A stretch of DNA of 64,000 bases from PHAA01 sp963665865 (GCA_963665865.2 CAXXWF010000001.1:3410001-3474000); one strand, 5' to 3'; shown: positions 32,174-41,059, counted from the stretch's first letter. Notes: generated by a model from the sequence alone, not told the origin. Program-made: numbers and translations.

Positions 32174-34129
32174 CTATTTCACCCGGTTGCCCGCAGCAAT
32201 ATCTTTGGTCACAGTCAGGACATCCACATATTGTTCATCTGAGGCCGCCAGGATCATTCCCTGGGACATTACCCCCCTCAGCTTGGTTGGTTTAAGGTTG
32301 GCGAGGAGCACCACTTTCTTGCCAACCATTTCTTCCGGGGTATAGTGCTGGGCAATGCCTGATACAACCGTACGTTCTTCATCTCCCACTTTTAACCGAA
32401 GAATGAGAAGTTTATCGGCTTTCTTCATCTTTTCACAAGCAATTACTTCCGCTACCCGCAGATCAAGTCGGGCAAAATCTTCAATACTAATATATTCGTC
32501 TTCTACTACGGCGTTTTGAACTTCATTCGATTCGGCGGCTGGAGCTTCCAGATCTGTTTTCTCTTCCACTTTTTCTTCCTCCCCCAGGGTTTTTAGATCG
32601 ATACGCGGGAAAAGCGATTCACCCTTATTTATCCGGGTGCCTGCTTGCGTCAATCCCCAGATTCCAGCTTCTTCCCACTTAACTTCTTCTATATTATCCC
32701 ATAGGCCCAGCTGTTGATTAGCCCTCTCCATAAGGGTGGGCATAGTGGGATGAGTCAAAATCAGAGCAATACGGATGCATTCCAGCAGATTATACATAAC
32801 CGTCGCCAGACGTCCGGTCTGACTATCATCTTTGGCCAACAGCCAGGGAGCGGTCTCATCAATGTATTTGTTAGCCCGCGATACCAAGCGGGCCTCGGCA
32901 TGCAGGTAGGCCGAAAAGTCCAGTTTTTCAAGTTTAGCGGTAGCTTCGGAGTAAGCCTGGCCGGCAGCTGCCTGTATCTCATCGTCCAAGGCTGCACGGG
33001 TACGCGTCTCCGGTATAACTCCGCCAAAGTATTTAATAATCATAGCGATCGTACGGCTGATCAGGTTGCCCAAATCATTGGCTAAATCAGCATTGATACG
33101 ATTCACCAATATTTCTTCAGAATAAGTGCCATCCTGCCCAAAACTTAGCTCCTTAATCAGGTAATAACGTACTGCATCAACCCCATATTTCTCTACCAGT
33201 AAACGGGGATCTATGACATTGCCTTTTGATTTGGACATTTTCCCCCCCTCCAACATTATCCAGCCGTGAGCCATTACTTTTTTGGGTAAAGGCAGGTCCA
33301 ATGCCATCAACATAATCGGCCAGATTATGGCATGAAAACGGATGATATCTTTAGCCATCAGATGTACATCAGCTGGCCAGTATTTCTTGAATTTTTCTTC
33401 ATCTTGAAGATAGCCCACGCCGGTAAGGTAGTTTATCAGGGCGTCAAACCACACATACACTACATGATCACTATTAAAGGGGACTGGTATACCCCACTTA
33501 AAAGTGGTTCGGGATACGCACAGGTCTTCCAGCCCGCTTTTTATGAAATTTACCACTTCGTTACGTCTTGATTCGGGTTGTATAAAATCGGGGTGGGTGT
33601 CAATATGCTCCAGAAGCCGGGGAGCGTATTTAGACATATTGAAGAAGTAGCTTTCTTCTTTCAATAATTCAACGTCACGTCCGCAGTCAGGACATTTTCC
33701 GTCGCTCAGCTGCCGTTCGGTAAAAAAGGTTTCACAGGGACTGCAATACCAACCCTCGTATTGCGACAAAAATATATCCCCCTGCTCATAAACTCGAGCA
33801 AATATCTTTTGCACGACCTCTTCCTGCCGCTTTTCGGTAGTCCGAATAAAATCCGTATTCGATATCAGCAGGGCCTGCCATAACTCGCGAATATTGGCAA
33901 CAATACCGTCCACATAAGCAATTGGTTCCATGCCTTTTTCCCGGGCTGCACGTTCTATTTTTTGGCCATGCTCATCCGTACCCGTCAGGTAAGCAACATC
34001 ATAGCCCTGCATACGCTTGAAACGAGCCATACAGTCAGCTGCGACTGTAGTGTAGGCATGCCCTATATGTAAGTTGTCGCTGGGGTAATAGATAGGGGTA
34101 GTAATATAATAGTTTTTCTTATTCGGCAT
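32174..34129 (-). CDS. metG: Methionyl-tRNA synthetase
   Basis: Charges tRNA-Met. The protein has 651 residues. The catalytic domain has the HIGH-like signature DNLHIGHAYT near 20, a zinc knuckle (CSPCETFF...CPDCG near 128-147) and the KMSKS loop (GGKMSKSKGN near 300). The anticodon-binding helical domain and a C-terminal EMAPII-like tRNA-binding domain (about 548-651) with DLRVAEVIACEKM and SQGMILAA follow. The ATG at 34129 has GGAGGG upstream. No T-box is recognisable in the leader, which instead carries two unusual palindromes. Confidence 0.96.
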   Translation of the reverse strand: MPNKKNYYITTPIYYPSDNLHIGHAYTTVAADCMARFKRMQGYDVAYLTGTDEHGQKIERAAREKGMEPIAYVDGIVANIRELWQALLISNTDFIRTTEKRQEEVVQKIFARVYEQGDIFLSQYEGWYCSPCETFFTERQLSDGKCPDCGRDVELLKEESYFFNMSKYAPRLLEHIDTHPDFIQPESRRNEVVNFIKSGLEDLCVSRTTFKWGIPVPFNSDHVVYVWFDALINYLTGVGYLQDEEKFKKYWPADVHLMAKDIIRFHAIIWPIMLMALDLPLPKKVMAHGWIMLEGGKMSKSKGNVIDPRLLVEKYGVDAVRYYLIKELSFGQDGTYSEEILVNRINADLANDLGNLISRTIAMIIKYFGGVIPETRTRAALDDEIQAAAGQAYSEATAKLEKLDFSAYLHAEARLVSRANKYIDETAPWLLAKDDSQTGRLATVMYNLLECIRIALILTHPTMPTLMERANQQLGLWDNIEEVKWEEAGIWGLTQAGTRINKGESLFPRIDLKTLGEEEKVEEKTDLEAPAAESNEVQNAVVEDEYISIEDFARLDLRVAEVIACEKMKKADKLLILRLKVGDEERTVVSGIAQHYTPEEMVGKKVVLLANLKPTKLRGVMSQGMILAASDEQYVDVLTVTKDIAAGNRVK

Positions 34130-34155
34130 TTTGGTCCCTCCATTTTTCAATGAGT

Positions 34156-34232
34156 GCTTGCGCGAATTGCGTGCCAAAACGCGGGCGCTATGGCGCCTTC
34201 CTTTCGCGTTTTGTGTGCATCGCGTCGCGAGC
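34156..34232. repeat. Long imperfect hairpin upstream of metG
   Basis: Arms 34156-34183 and 34205-34232 pair over most of their 28 nt (GCCAAAACGCG with CGCGTTTTGTGTGC at the inner part). A small inner stem GGCGC/GCGCC caps it. It begins 27 nt upstream of the metG start, in the divergent metG-abrB gap. Confidence 0.6.
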
Positions 34233-34235
34233 GTT

Positions 34236-34336
34236 TTATCAAACGTCTCCTTAATCGGGAATCCTACCCGCCGTTGAGGATAAATTCGGTCTATCCCCCA
34301 CCTATTGAGGTAGGAGTCTTACGAGACGTTTGATAA
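34236..34336. repeat. Element with 14-bp perfect terminal inverted repeats
   Basis: TTATCAAACGTCTC (34236-34249) and its exact complement (34323-34336) enclose 73 nt with smaller hairpins (CCTACC ... GGTAGG types, CACCTATTGAGGTAGG). No reading frame. The CCCCCACCT...GGTAGGAGTC stretch resembles the hairpin ends of IS200/IS605 elements, from memory. It could be a non-autonomous element or a structured leader. Confidence 0.6.
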
Positions 34337-34461
34337 GCAATTAGGTATATTCTGTATAGTTTACCACAAAAAGCAGTTCTTATCCTCAACCCCCCAAACC
34401 TAAATTGTCGAAAATTTGGAATATTTTATTGTTTATTTTGTATTTTTTTGTTGAAATTAGC

Positions 34462-34490
34462 TTGACTATTTCTACCAATTCTGGTATCTT
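34462..34490 (+). promoter_or_regulatory. Sigma-A promoter for abrB-like gene
   Basis: TTGACT (34462-34467) and TATCTT (34485-34490) with 17-nt spacing, 41 nt before the ATG of the AbrB-like gene. Confidence 0.55.
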
Positions 34491-34530
34491 TTCATTGGGG
34501 TTGGAATATGAGAAAAAGGAGGAAAAAGCT

Positions 34531-34782
34531 ATGATGAAATCAACCGGTGTTGTAAGAAGAGTGGACGAGCTGGGCCGCATCGTCATTCCTATTGAGTTAA
34601 GACGCACTATGGGAATAGAAGAGAAAGATGCGTTGGAAATCTATGTTGACAGCGAAAAGATAATATTAAAGAAATACGAACCGGCTTGCATCTTCTGCGG
34701 TAATGCCGAAGATGTAGCTATTTACAAAGGTAAAAATATGTGCAAAAGCTGTCTAACTGAACTGGCCAAACAAATCGTCTAG
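34531..34782 (+). CDS. abrB: AbrB-family transition-state regulator with C-terminal zinc ribbon
   Basis: DNA-binding regulator of 83 residues. The AbrB swapped-hairpin domain is at residues 1-50 (STGVVRRVDELGRIVIPIE). It is followed by a short segment with two CxxC pairs (CIFCGN near 53 and CKSC near 72) that looks like a zinc ribbon. It sits divergent from metG, close to the abrB position in B. subtilis. The ATG at 34531 has GGAGG 8 nt upstream, and a second ATG follows directly. Its stop faces the rsmI stop 7 nt away. Confidence 0.85.
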   Translation: MMKSTGVVRRVDELGRIVIPIELRRTMGIEEKDALEIYVDSEKIILKKYEPACIFCGNAEDVAIYKGKNMCKSCLTELAKQIV

Positions 34783-34789
34783 TTCTAAA

Positions 34790-35629
34790 TCAATCTATTG
34801 AGGGCTGTTCCAATAATTGTTTATAAATTGTCGATTTTTTGACCTTATACTCCCGGGCTTTCATTTTGAGGGCCTCTTTTTTTTCTATGCCACTATTTAT
34901 TAAATCCAAGGTCTCCTGCATAATCTGCTCCATATCGACGGGCCCTGACTGCGCCTCCTGAATAGGGATAACTAGACATATTTCCCCGCGGGGTGGATTG
35001 CCCTGATAATAATTTTTCACTTCCGTGACTGTGCCCTGGCGAGCTTCCTGGTGTATCTTGGTAAGCTCCCGAAATACCGCTATTGGCTGTTCCTCGCCCA
35101 TAATTACAGCAATCTCTTCCAGGGTAGCGATTAGTCGATGAGGCGCTTCATATATCACAACTGTCCGCAGCTGCTTTTGGAAGCTACCCAGCATTTCCTG
35201 TCTTTTTCCTTTTTTAGTCGGCAGAAATCCTATAAAGACGAAGGAGGAACTATCCAGGCCGGATATTGCCAGCGCGGCAGTGCAGGCTGACGGCCCGGGA
35301 ATGACTTCGATTTCTATTCCTGCCGCTATAGCTTTGCGGATTAATCCCTCTCCGGGATCAGATATGGTGGGCATACCTGCATCTGAAACCAGTGCTATGC
35401 TGCTGCCATTGCTCAGTTCATCCAGAATATATTGTTCCTTCTTAGGACTGCTGTGCTCATGGTAACTGAGCAGTCGGTTTTTAATTTTATAGCGATTTAA
35501 TAGTTTGATTGTGTGGCGCGTGTCTTCACAGGCAATTATGTCAACCCGGCGCAGAGTTTTTAATAATCTGATACTGGCATCTTCCAGATTACCAATGGGC
35601 GTCCCGCATACATATAGTTTTCCACTCAT
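34790..35629 (-). CDS. rsmI: 16S rRNA (C1402) ribose-2'-O-methyltransferase
   Basis: SAM-dependent tetrapyrrole-methylase-fold enzyme of 279 residues that modifies the ribosomal decoding centre. Signatures are YVCGTPIGNLEDASIRLL at the N-terminus, EDTRHTIKLLNRYKI, SDAGMPTISDPGEGL and VIPGPSACTAALAISGL. The ATG directly follows the trmN6 stop, so translation is probably coupled. Confidence 0.95.
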   Translation of the reverse strand: MSGKLYVCGTPIGNLEDASIRLLKTLRRVDIIACEDTRHTIKLLNRYKIKNRLLSYHEHSSPKKEQYILDELSNGSSIALVSDAGMPTISDPGEGLIRKAIAAGIEIEVIPGPSACTAALAISGLDSSSFVFIGFLPTKKGKRQEMLGSFQKQLRTVVIYEAPHRLIATLEEIAVIMGEEQPIAVFRELTKIHQEARQGTVTEVKNYYQGNPPRGEICLVIPIQEAQSGPVDMEQIMQETLDLINSGIEKKEALKMKAREYKVKKSTIYKQLLEQPSID

Positions 35630-36379
35630 TTATTTACCTCCATAAAGCCGTTTGATCTCTTCGCTATATTCTCCCGGTTTTTGGTAAATTATGAACGGGG
35701 CAAGAATACTCAATCTTCCCGGTCGGTTTTTTATCCCTTCCAACAAAAACAGCGATGCTTTGCTGCCTTTAAAGGAGTGAATCATGCGCAGCTTTTTCAG
35801 AAATAGTTTATGGCGTCGGAAAGTTTCCATCGCCTCCTCCAGGCGCTCGGCGCGCTGAATAATAACCATTTTGCCTCTCTCTACCAGCAGATATGCTCCT
35901 CTATCCACTAATTCTTCTAGATTCAGGTTTAACTCGTGCCGGGCAACGGCCTCTTCTATATTGCTGCTCAGATGACCCTCACCCTTTTTCCAAAAAGGGG
36001 GGTTGCTCAAGACTAGCTCAGCACTCCCCCCCGCTAAGGTTTTGTCAATTTCTTTTATGTCCGCCTGAATAATATTTATTCGGTGTTCCAACCCATTCAA
36101 ATGGATACTTCGCTGGGCTCTCTCCACCATGGCAGGCTGGATTTCAATTCCCGTTATATGCAAGTCAGGTGCTCGAACCGCCAACAGCAACGGAATAACG
36201 CCGCTGCCGGTACCCAAATCAATTATGTGGCTTACCCCAGTGAGTTCCGGGAAGTGCGCAAGCAATACGGAGTCCAAGGAAAAGCGATAACCGTGAACGG
36301 CCTGGATAATTTTCATATCACCCAGGATTAGTTCATCAAGGGTTTCATTATCATTTAAAACTTGTCTCCTATCAGCCAC
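35630..36379 (-). CDS. tRNA1(Val) (adenine37-N6)-methyltransferase family, TrmN6/YabB-like
   Basis: Class I SAM methyltransferase of 249 residues. Motif I IIDLGTGSGVIPLLLAVRAP is near 50 and the catalytic motif LVLSNPPFWKK (NPPF for N6-adenine methylation) near 128. It occupies the yabB position between yabA and rsmI. Substrate assignment comes from the family. Confidence 0.88.
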   Translation of the reverse strand: MADRRQVLNDNETLDELILGDMKIIQAVHGYRFSLDSVLLAHFPELTGVSHIIDLGTGSGVIPLLLAVRAPDLHITGIEIQPAMVERAQRSIHLNGLEHRINIIQADIKEIDKTLAGGSAELVLSNPPFWKKGEGHLSSNIEEAVARHELNLNLEELVDRGAYLLVERGKMVIIQRAERLEEAMETFRRHKLFLKKLRMIHSFKGSKASLFLLEGIKNRPGRLSILAPFIIYQKPGEYSEEIKRLYGGK

Positions 36380-36383
36380 AAAA

Positions 36384-36662
36384 TTACTCCTTATTCATAA
36401 ATGCTATACAGAAAATACATCCATCCTGGCGCGGTTCACCATATGCCACCGGGCAGACATGGTAGCCTTCATTATATATCCTGCCTAGCTGATCGTACCC
36501 CTCACCCTGCAGTTTGATCATCTCGCAATCCTGCCGCCTTACTTGCGGCGGGGGTGGAGGAACCGCCTCTTTTTCTAAACGGGTTACCCTCTCTTTAAGG
36601 TCACCCAGCTCAAGAATCAATTCCCGAATCAATACCTTCAATTCTTGTACCTTTTTTTCCAT
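36384..36662 (-). CDS. yabA: YabA-like replication initiation control protein
   Basis: A 92-residue protein with an N-terminal leucine-zipper-type coiled coil (about 1-40), a Pro-rich hinge (PPPPP) and a C-terminal zinc-binding region (GYHVCPVAYG ... CIFCIAF, His-Cys-Cys-Cys). This is the layout of YabA, which links DnaA to DnaN and restrains re-initiation. Its place between ricT and trmN6 supports this. The ATG at 36662 has GGAGGG 8 nt upstream and lies within the ricT 3' end (53-nt overlap). The hinge composition is unusual. Confidence 0.82.
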   Translation of the reverse strand: MEKKVQELKVLIRELILELGDLKERVTRLEKEAVPPPPPQVRRQDCEMIKLQGEGYDQLGRIYNEGYHVCPVAYGEPRQDGCIFCIAFMNKE

Positions 36663-37326
36663 TTCTTGCTCCCTCCGGCTTCTTGCCATCATACATCTCC
36701 GACTCGTATTTGAGGCAGCACATTAAACGTCCACAAATGCCGGATATTTTGGTAGGATTGAGGGAAAGTCGCTGCTCTTTAGCCATTTTGATGGAAACCG
36801 GTGCGAATTCCCCCAGGAAATTATTACAGCACAAGATTCGGCCGCAGGTTCCGATCCCCCCCAGCATCTTAGCCTCATCTCTTACACCAATCTGCCGGAG
36901 TTCAATCCGCGTCTTGAAAATTGACGCCAGATCCTTAACCAGTTCACGAAAATCGACTCTGCTCTCGGCGGTAAAGTAAAATATTATTTTGCCCATATCA
37001 AAAGTGTACTCCACGTCTATTAACCGCATGGGAAGATTGTGGCTCCTAACTTTTTCACGGCATATTTCCAAGGCCTGAGCTTCTTTCTCTTTGTTCTGCC
37101 GGTAAATCTTCGTATCTTCTTCATTAGCCTGACGGCTTACCTTCTTGAGCGGCAGAACCAATTGATCTTCACTCATATCACGTTTGCTTATGGCTACTTC
37201 ACCATATTCCACGCCGCGAACCGTTTCCACAATAACCGCGTCACCCACGTGCAGGTCCAAATCGGCACTATCAAAATAATATATTTTACCGGCGGCTTTA
37301 AATCTAACCCCTACTACCACTGCCAA
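36610..37326 (-). CDS. ricT: PSP1-domain protein RicT (YaaT)
   Basis: Subunit of the RicA-RicF-RicT complex that affects phosphorelay and mRNA maturation in B. subtilis. The 238 residues include the PSP1 region, RGVEYGEVA, and the Cys cluster GIGTCGRILCCNNFL...ICGRLMCCLKYE that binds Fe-S in characterised Ric proteins. Start is TTG at 37326 behind GGAGG. Its 3' end overlaps yabA. Confidence 0.94.
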   Translation of the reverse strand: MAVVVGVRFKAAGKIYYFDSADLDLHVGDAVIVETVRGVEYGEVAISKRDMSEDQLVLPLKKVSRQANEEDTKIYRQNKEKEAQALEICREKVRSHNLPMRLIDVEYTFDMGKIIFYFTAESRVDFRELVKDLASIFKTRIELRQIGVRDEAKMLGGIGTCGRILCCNNFLGEFAPVSIKMAKEQRLSLNPTKISGICGRLMCCLKYESEMYDGKKPEGARNGKKGTRIEGIDSGIDS

Positions 37327-37414
37327 AGATATAACCTCCTCTAGCGTTGTATAAATCTATATCGACCATTCACTATTTTGTATTGGATTTCATCTACCTT
37401 CTGCCTGTCCTTTC

Positions 37415-38374
37415 CTATTTTAATGCATCCTGAAGCTGATAGGAAATATTAATGCTGAGCAGCAGGGAACTTACCGGACCGCGATATTGTTTCCTCAATT
37501 CATCTATTTGCATTAGAGCACACTTTACTCGTTCCGGGTCCAACTGCTTAAACTTTTCATACATTGGCTGGTTGCTTTCTACTACCAAAAGTTCCGACTT
37601 ACCGGTCGCCTGGAAAATATAAATGTCTCGCAGAAGTGCTGTCAATAGGCCTGCCAGCATAGCTGGTTTTTGTTCTATCTGTTCAGCACATTTGAATATT
37701 TCAATGTCGCCTCCGCCATACAGATCTGTAACTATGGTACGGGCTGTATCCCACAACTCCTCAAGGCCTTCTTCCTCCGCCAACTGGACTGCCGCAGCAA
37801 TGCTGCCCTGCCCCAAACGAGCCAGGTGGTTTGCCCGTTCGGCCTCAATCCCCCGCTCCAGCAGACTATCACGTACCGTCGCCTCGGCCGCCGGTGAAAA
37901 TCTAATTAGTTGGCAGCGTGACACGATAGTCTCCATCAAGTTTTGTTCATCCGTTACCAGTATTAAAACGGCATGCCCGGGCGGCTCTTCCAGGGTTTTT
38001 AAGAGCGCATTAGCCGCAGGCAGACTCAAAAGATGCGCCTCGTTAATAACAACCACCCGGCGAGAGGCGCGGTATGGTTTCAATGCCAGCCAGGGCTCCA
38101 TCTCACGATTGATCTGCTCGATGCCTATTAAGGCTTTATTCTCTATCCTGGCGATATTCATGAAATCAGGGTGGGCCTTTTCGCTTAGATAGACTTCCCC
38201 CTCAGGATCTGCAGCCAGGATAATCGCCTGGGCAAAAGCCCCGGCGGTAGTTTTTTTGCCTACTCCGGCCGGACCCACAAAAAGGTAAGCATGGTTTATC
38301 TTATTCGTTTCCAGTGCCCGGCGGAGTACCTGCAAGGCCCGCTCCTGTCCTATGATCCCTTTAAAGTGATCCAT
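37415..38374 (-). CDS. holB: DNA polymerase III delta' subunit
   Basis: Clamp-loader subunit of 319 residues. AAA+ features include a Walker A-like GPAGVGKKTTAG (near 33), ANALLKTLEEPPGHAVLILVT and the arginine-finger-type SRCQLIRF. It lies between tmk and ricT, as in B. subtilis. The zinc-binding Cys module of the dnaX type is not evident here. An 88-nt gap precedes ricT. Confidence 0.92.
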   Translation of the reverse strand: MDHFKGIIGQERALQVLRRALETNKINHAYLFVGPAGVGKKTTAGAFAQAIILAADPEGEVYLSEKAHPDFMNIARIENKALIGIEQINREMEPWLALKPYRASRRVVVINEAHLLSLPAANALLKTLEEPPGHAVLILVTDEQNLMETIVSRCQLIRFSPAAEATVRDSLLERGIEAERANHLARLGQGSIAAAVQLAEEEGLEELWDTARTIVTDLYGGGDIEIFKCAEQIEQKPAMLAGLLTALLRDIYIFQATGKSELLVVESNQPMYEKFKQLDPERVKCALMQIDELRKQYRGPVSSLLLSINISYQLQDALK

Positions 38375-38402
38375 CTTACCATCCTTATATCATTAGGTAT
38401 TT

Positions 38403-38477
38403 GGGACATGGGGACAGGTCCGCTGTCCCACTCAGTAGGTTTAAGTAAGTGGGACAGCGGACCTGTCCCCATGTCCC
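38403..38477. repeat. REP-like palindrome with 30-bp perfect arms
   Basis: Left arm 38403-38432 (starts GGGACATGGGGACAGG) is perfectly complementary to the right arm 38448-38477, with a 15-nt loop. It belongs to the GGGGACAGG branch of the repeat family and lies directly against the tmk stop codon. Confidence 0.85.
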
Positions 38478-38479
38478 TT

Positions 38480-39106
38480 TTAAAGTTTAGCCTCGATATG
38501 TTTCATCGCTTCGTGCACAAGTTCCTCGGGAGTTAAGCGGGCATCCAGCAGTTTGATGCGTCCAGCTTCCTTGGCACGAAGTTTCAAGTATCCGTCCCGG
38601 ATACGCTCCTGAAACTCCAGACCTTCTTGCTCTAAGCGATCCGGTATATCCTGGATTCGCCTATTTTGCCCCTCCATCGGATCAATATCCAACAATAAGG
38701 TCACGTCAGGCTTCAAACCCCCGGTGCATATCCGGTTCAAATCTTCCAGAAATTCCAAATCCAATCCCCGGCCATAACCTTGATAGGCAATCGTAGAATC
38801 AAGATACCTATCTGCTATGATTATCTTACCCTGAGCCAGAGCGGGCCTAATTACCTCCTCCACTAGCTGACTGCGGGCAGCCGCATAGAGCATGGCTTCG
38901 GTTTTTCCTATTATACCATCATTCCGTACATCCAGGAGCATGTCCCTTATCTTTTCAGAGATAACCGTCCCTCCCGGCTCCCTAATTCCAAGCACCTGGT
39001 ACTTACTACCCATAAGAGCCAGCAAATTTTCCTTTAATGTAGTCTTCCCACAACCGTCAATTCCTTCCAGACTAATGAATACTCCTCTAGTCAACATGGC
39101 GTTCAC
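38480..39106 (-). CDS. tmk: Thymidylate kinase
   Basis: Phosphorylates dTMP to dTDP. The 208 residues carry the P-loop ISLEGIDGCGKTT, the DR(Y) motif (IIADRYLDSTIAYQG) and the conserved REPGGT. The start is GTG at 39106 (AGGAAG upstream) or the ATG three codons later; both are plausible. It is 8 nt after the decarboxylase stop and probably in one operon with it. A 30-bp perfect palindrome follows the stop. Confidence 0.96.
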   Translation of the reverse strand: MNAMLTRGVFISLEGIDGCGKTTLKENLLALMGSKYQVLGIREPGGTVISEKIRDMLLDVRNDGIIGKTEAMLYAAARSQLVEEVIRPALAQGKIIIADRYLDSTIAYQGYGRGLDLEFLEDLNRICTGGLKPDVTLLLDIDPMEGQNRRIQDIPDRLEQEGLEFQERIRDGYLKLRAKEAGRIKLLDARLTPEELVHEAMKHIEAKL

Positions 39107-39114
39107 TCTACTTC

Positions 39115-40545
39115 CTATACTATTACTTTAATATGTTCTAAATCTGGTTCATCGGGCCCTTGAATAGGGGCGCCAATTGTTTGTAAGTATTGAAGATAAT
39201 CCCCTACCTCATCGGTTATGAGCTCTCCCGGTATCAAACAGGGTATTCCGGGTGGATAGGCGGCCACCAACTCTCCTGCCACATGATTCCGACATTCTGC
39301 CAATTTGACTTTTTGGGTGGTCGCAAAAAATGCTTGTCGGGGGCTTAGAATAATGGGCGTTGAGGGTGGCAGGCAGACCTGCTTCGGCTCTTTACCAAAC
39401 GCAGGATAGCGGCTGGCCACGTCTTTTAAGGCCCAGTAGAATTGCTCCCAGTCCGCCCGTTCATGGAGAAGAGAAAACATAGCCAGGATTAAATTCTGGT
39501 CTGCCATTTCCACCTGAATATGATATTCTTCCCTTAATAGTCTTCCCAGTTGATAACCGGTCAGGCTGAGCCCCTGAACCCCTACCAAGACCTTTAAAGG
39601 GTCTACTGCTCTTATCCCGGCAATATTTAGTAATTCATCGCCATAACACCGTATCCCCTTGAGCTCATTCAACTTGGTTTTGAATTCGCGAGAATACTCC
39701 AGGGAGCATTCCAGATAACCATATCCCTCACGCTCCATGAAATCGCGGGCTAAATCAATCGATGCCATGAGCGGGTATGATGGACTAGTCGTTGTTAAAA
39801 TGTTATAGGCTGCCAATAAGCGGCCATAGTTTGGAAAGTCTCTTCCCAGATGAAGGCAGGCTCCCTGGGTCAAAACTGGCCAGGTTTTATGCAGCCCGTT
39901 TACCGTGGCAGCGGCTCCATCTATTAATGCCGGAGTTGGATAGAGCGGGTGAAAGGGAAAATGGGCTCCATGGGCTTCATCTACCATTAGTATTTTTCCC
40001 CATCTATTAGCTGCAGCGGCAATCCCGGCTATATCACAGCAGGTTCCATAATAGCTGGGACTGGTAACAAATATGGCCTCAACATCATTGTGCAGATGCA
40101 GCAGGTCTTCAATCTCTTCCGTCCTAACACCGAGGGCAATTCCTAGTTCGGGCTGCATTTCGCAGGGTATGTATACGGGCATGACGCCAGATAAGACCAT
40201 CCCCCCAAAAAATGAGCGATGGGCGTTCCTGGGTACAATTATACGATCATTATTATTAAAACTCATAAACAGAGCCTGAATACCAGAAGTTGCTCCATTA
40301 AGCAGGAACAAACTTTCAGCCGCACCACAAGCTGACGCCAGCCTTTGCTGTGCCGCTGCGATTACCCCTTGGGCTAGATGTAAATCATCTAATCCAGTAA
40401 CTTCAGTGATATCCAGGGCAGCTACCGCTTCCAGTTCTGCCGCGAGCAACCCCTTGCCCCCAATATGACCAGGCATGTGCAGGCGCAATCCTTTTTCTTC
40501 CATATATATCTTCAGCGCACTATAGATAGGCGTATGGTTTGACAA
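39115..40545 (-). CDS. Orn/Lys/Arg decarboxylase family protein (YaaO-like)
   Basis: PLP-dependent enzyme of fold I, 476 residues. The start RLHMPGHIGGKGL is the family N-terminus. VDEAHGAHFPFH near 195 has the PLP-contacting Asp/His, and LHKTWPVLTQGA near 222 contains the Schiff-base Lys. The short form without the wing domain matches YaaO/SpeA-like proteins next to tmk. Substrate (Arg, Lys or Orn) cannot be told from sequence by eye. Confidence 0.9.
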   Translation of the reverse strand: MSNHTPIYSALKIYMEEKGLRLHMPGHIGGKGLLAAELEAVAALDITEVTGLDDLHLAQGVIAAAQQRLASACGAAESLFLLNGATSGIQALFMSFNNNDRIIVPRNAHRSFFGGMVLSGVMPVYIPCEMQPELGIALGVRTEEIEDLLHLHNDVEAIFVTSPSYYGTCCDIAGIAAAANRWGKILMVDEAHGAHFPFHPLYPTPALIDGAAATVNGLHKTWPVLTQGACLHLGRDFPNYGRLLAAYNILTTTSPSYPLMASIDLARDFMEREGYGYLECSLEYSREFKTKLNELKGIRCYGDELLNIAGIRAVDPLKVLVGVQGLSLTGYQLGRLLREEYHIQVEMADQNLILAMFSLLHERADWEQFYWALKDVASRYPAFGKEPKQVCLPPSTPIILSPRQAFFATTQKVKLAECRNHVAGELVAAYPPGIPCLIPGELITDEVGDYLQYLQTIGAPIQGPDEPDLEHIKVIV

Positions 40546-40631
40546 TCTGCTTATTCCTTCCTAAGGTACAACTACTGCTTTAATTGTATATTAAATATGC
40601 ACATCTCGTAATAAAAAAAGCGCTTCTGCGC

Positions 40632-40856
40632 TTATTTTAATATCTGTTTGATTTTCTCTAGGATTATATGGTATTTTATCGACCCCACATCACTCTGAAT
40701 TAATTGCTGCTCGCACGGTGTACAAATAAAAGCTTTTTTGACCCTTATACCACCGCGTATGCCACCGCTAGGAACCTGCTCGCACATTATGCAGCGGGGT
40801 AACAAGACTCCTCGGTGCGCTTCACGCTCAATCATTGGTACAGACGCATTGCTCAT
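40632..40856 (-). CDS. gin: Sigma-G inhibitor Gin (CsfB)-like zinc protein
   Basis: Small forespore anti-sigma protein of 74 residues. Two CxxC pairs, CIMCEQ and ICTPCEQQ, and the ending SDVGSIKYHIILEKIKQIL match the Gin/CsfB pattern. That family blocks sigma-G (and sigma-E) at the wrong time. It lies upstream of the decarboxylase-tmk genes as csfB does. The ATG at 40856 is favoured (weak GGCGG upstream) because a sigma-F-type -10 lies between it and the longer frame's start at 40919. Confidence 0.8.
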   Translation of the reverse strand: MSNASVPMIEREAHRGVLLPRCIMCEQVPSGGIRGGIRVKKAFICTPCEQQLIQSDVGSIKYHIILEKIKQILK

Positions 40857-40885
40857 TTTCCGCCAGCCAACTTTCCTTTTATTTT

Positions 40886-40895
40886 TAGTATTGCC
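40886..40895 (-). promoter_or_regulatory. Sigma-F-type -10 box upstream of gin
   Basis: GGCAATACTA on the minus strand matches every defined base of the sigma-F -10 (GGNRANAHTR), 29 nt before the favoured start. The -35 (GAGTA at 14 nt) is poor. Confidence 0.35.
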
Positions 40896-41059
40896 CCTTT
40901 TTCTGGTAATACTCCCCAATCGGAGTTAATCGCGTACCTTAAACTATTCAAATTATTATCATTTGGTTACTAACTCGATACTCCACTTGATAAGAAGTTG
41001 AAAAATTTAACCTCTGTCTTTGGGCAAGCTATATTATACTTATCATGAGAGGTGAGTTT

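Noticed and set aside
34130..34400. T-box riboswitch before metG
   Set aside because: No T-box sequence (the TGG.ACCGCG type) and no specifier stem were found on the minus strand; other palindromes are present instead.
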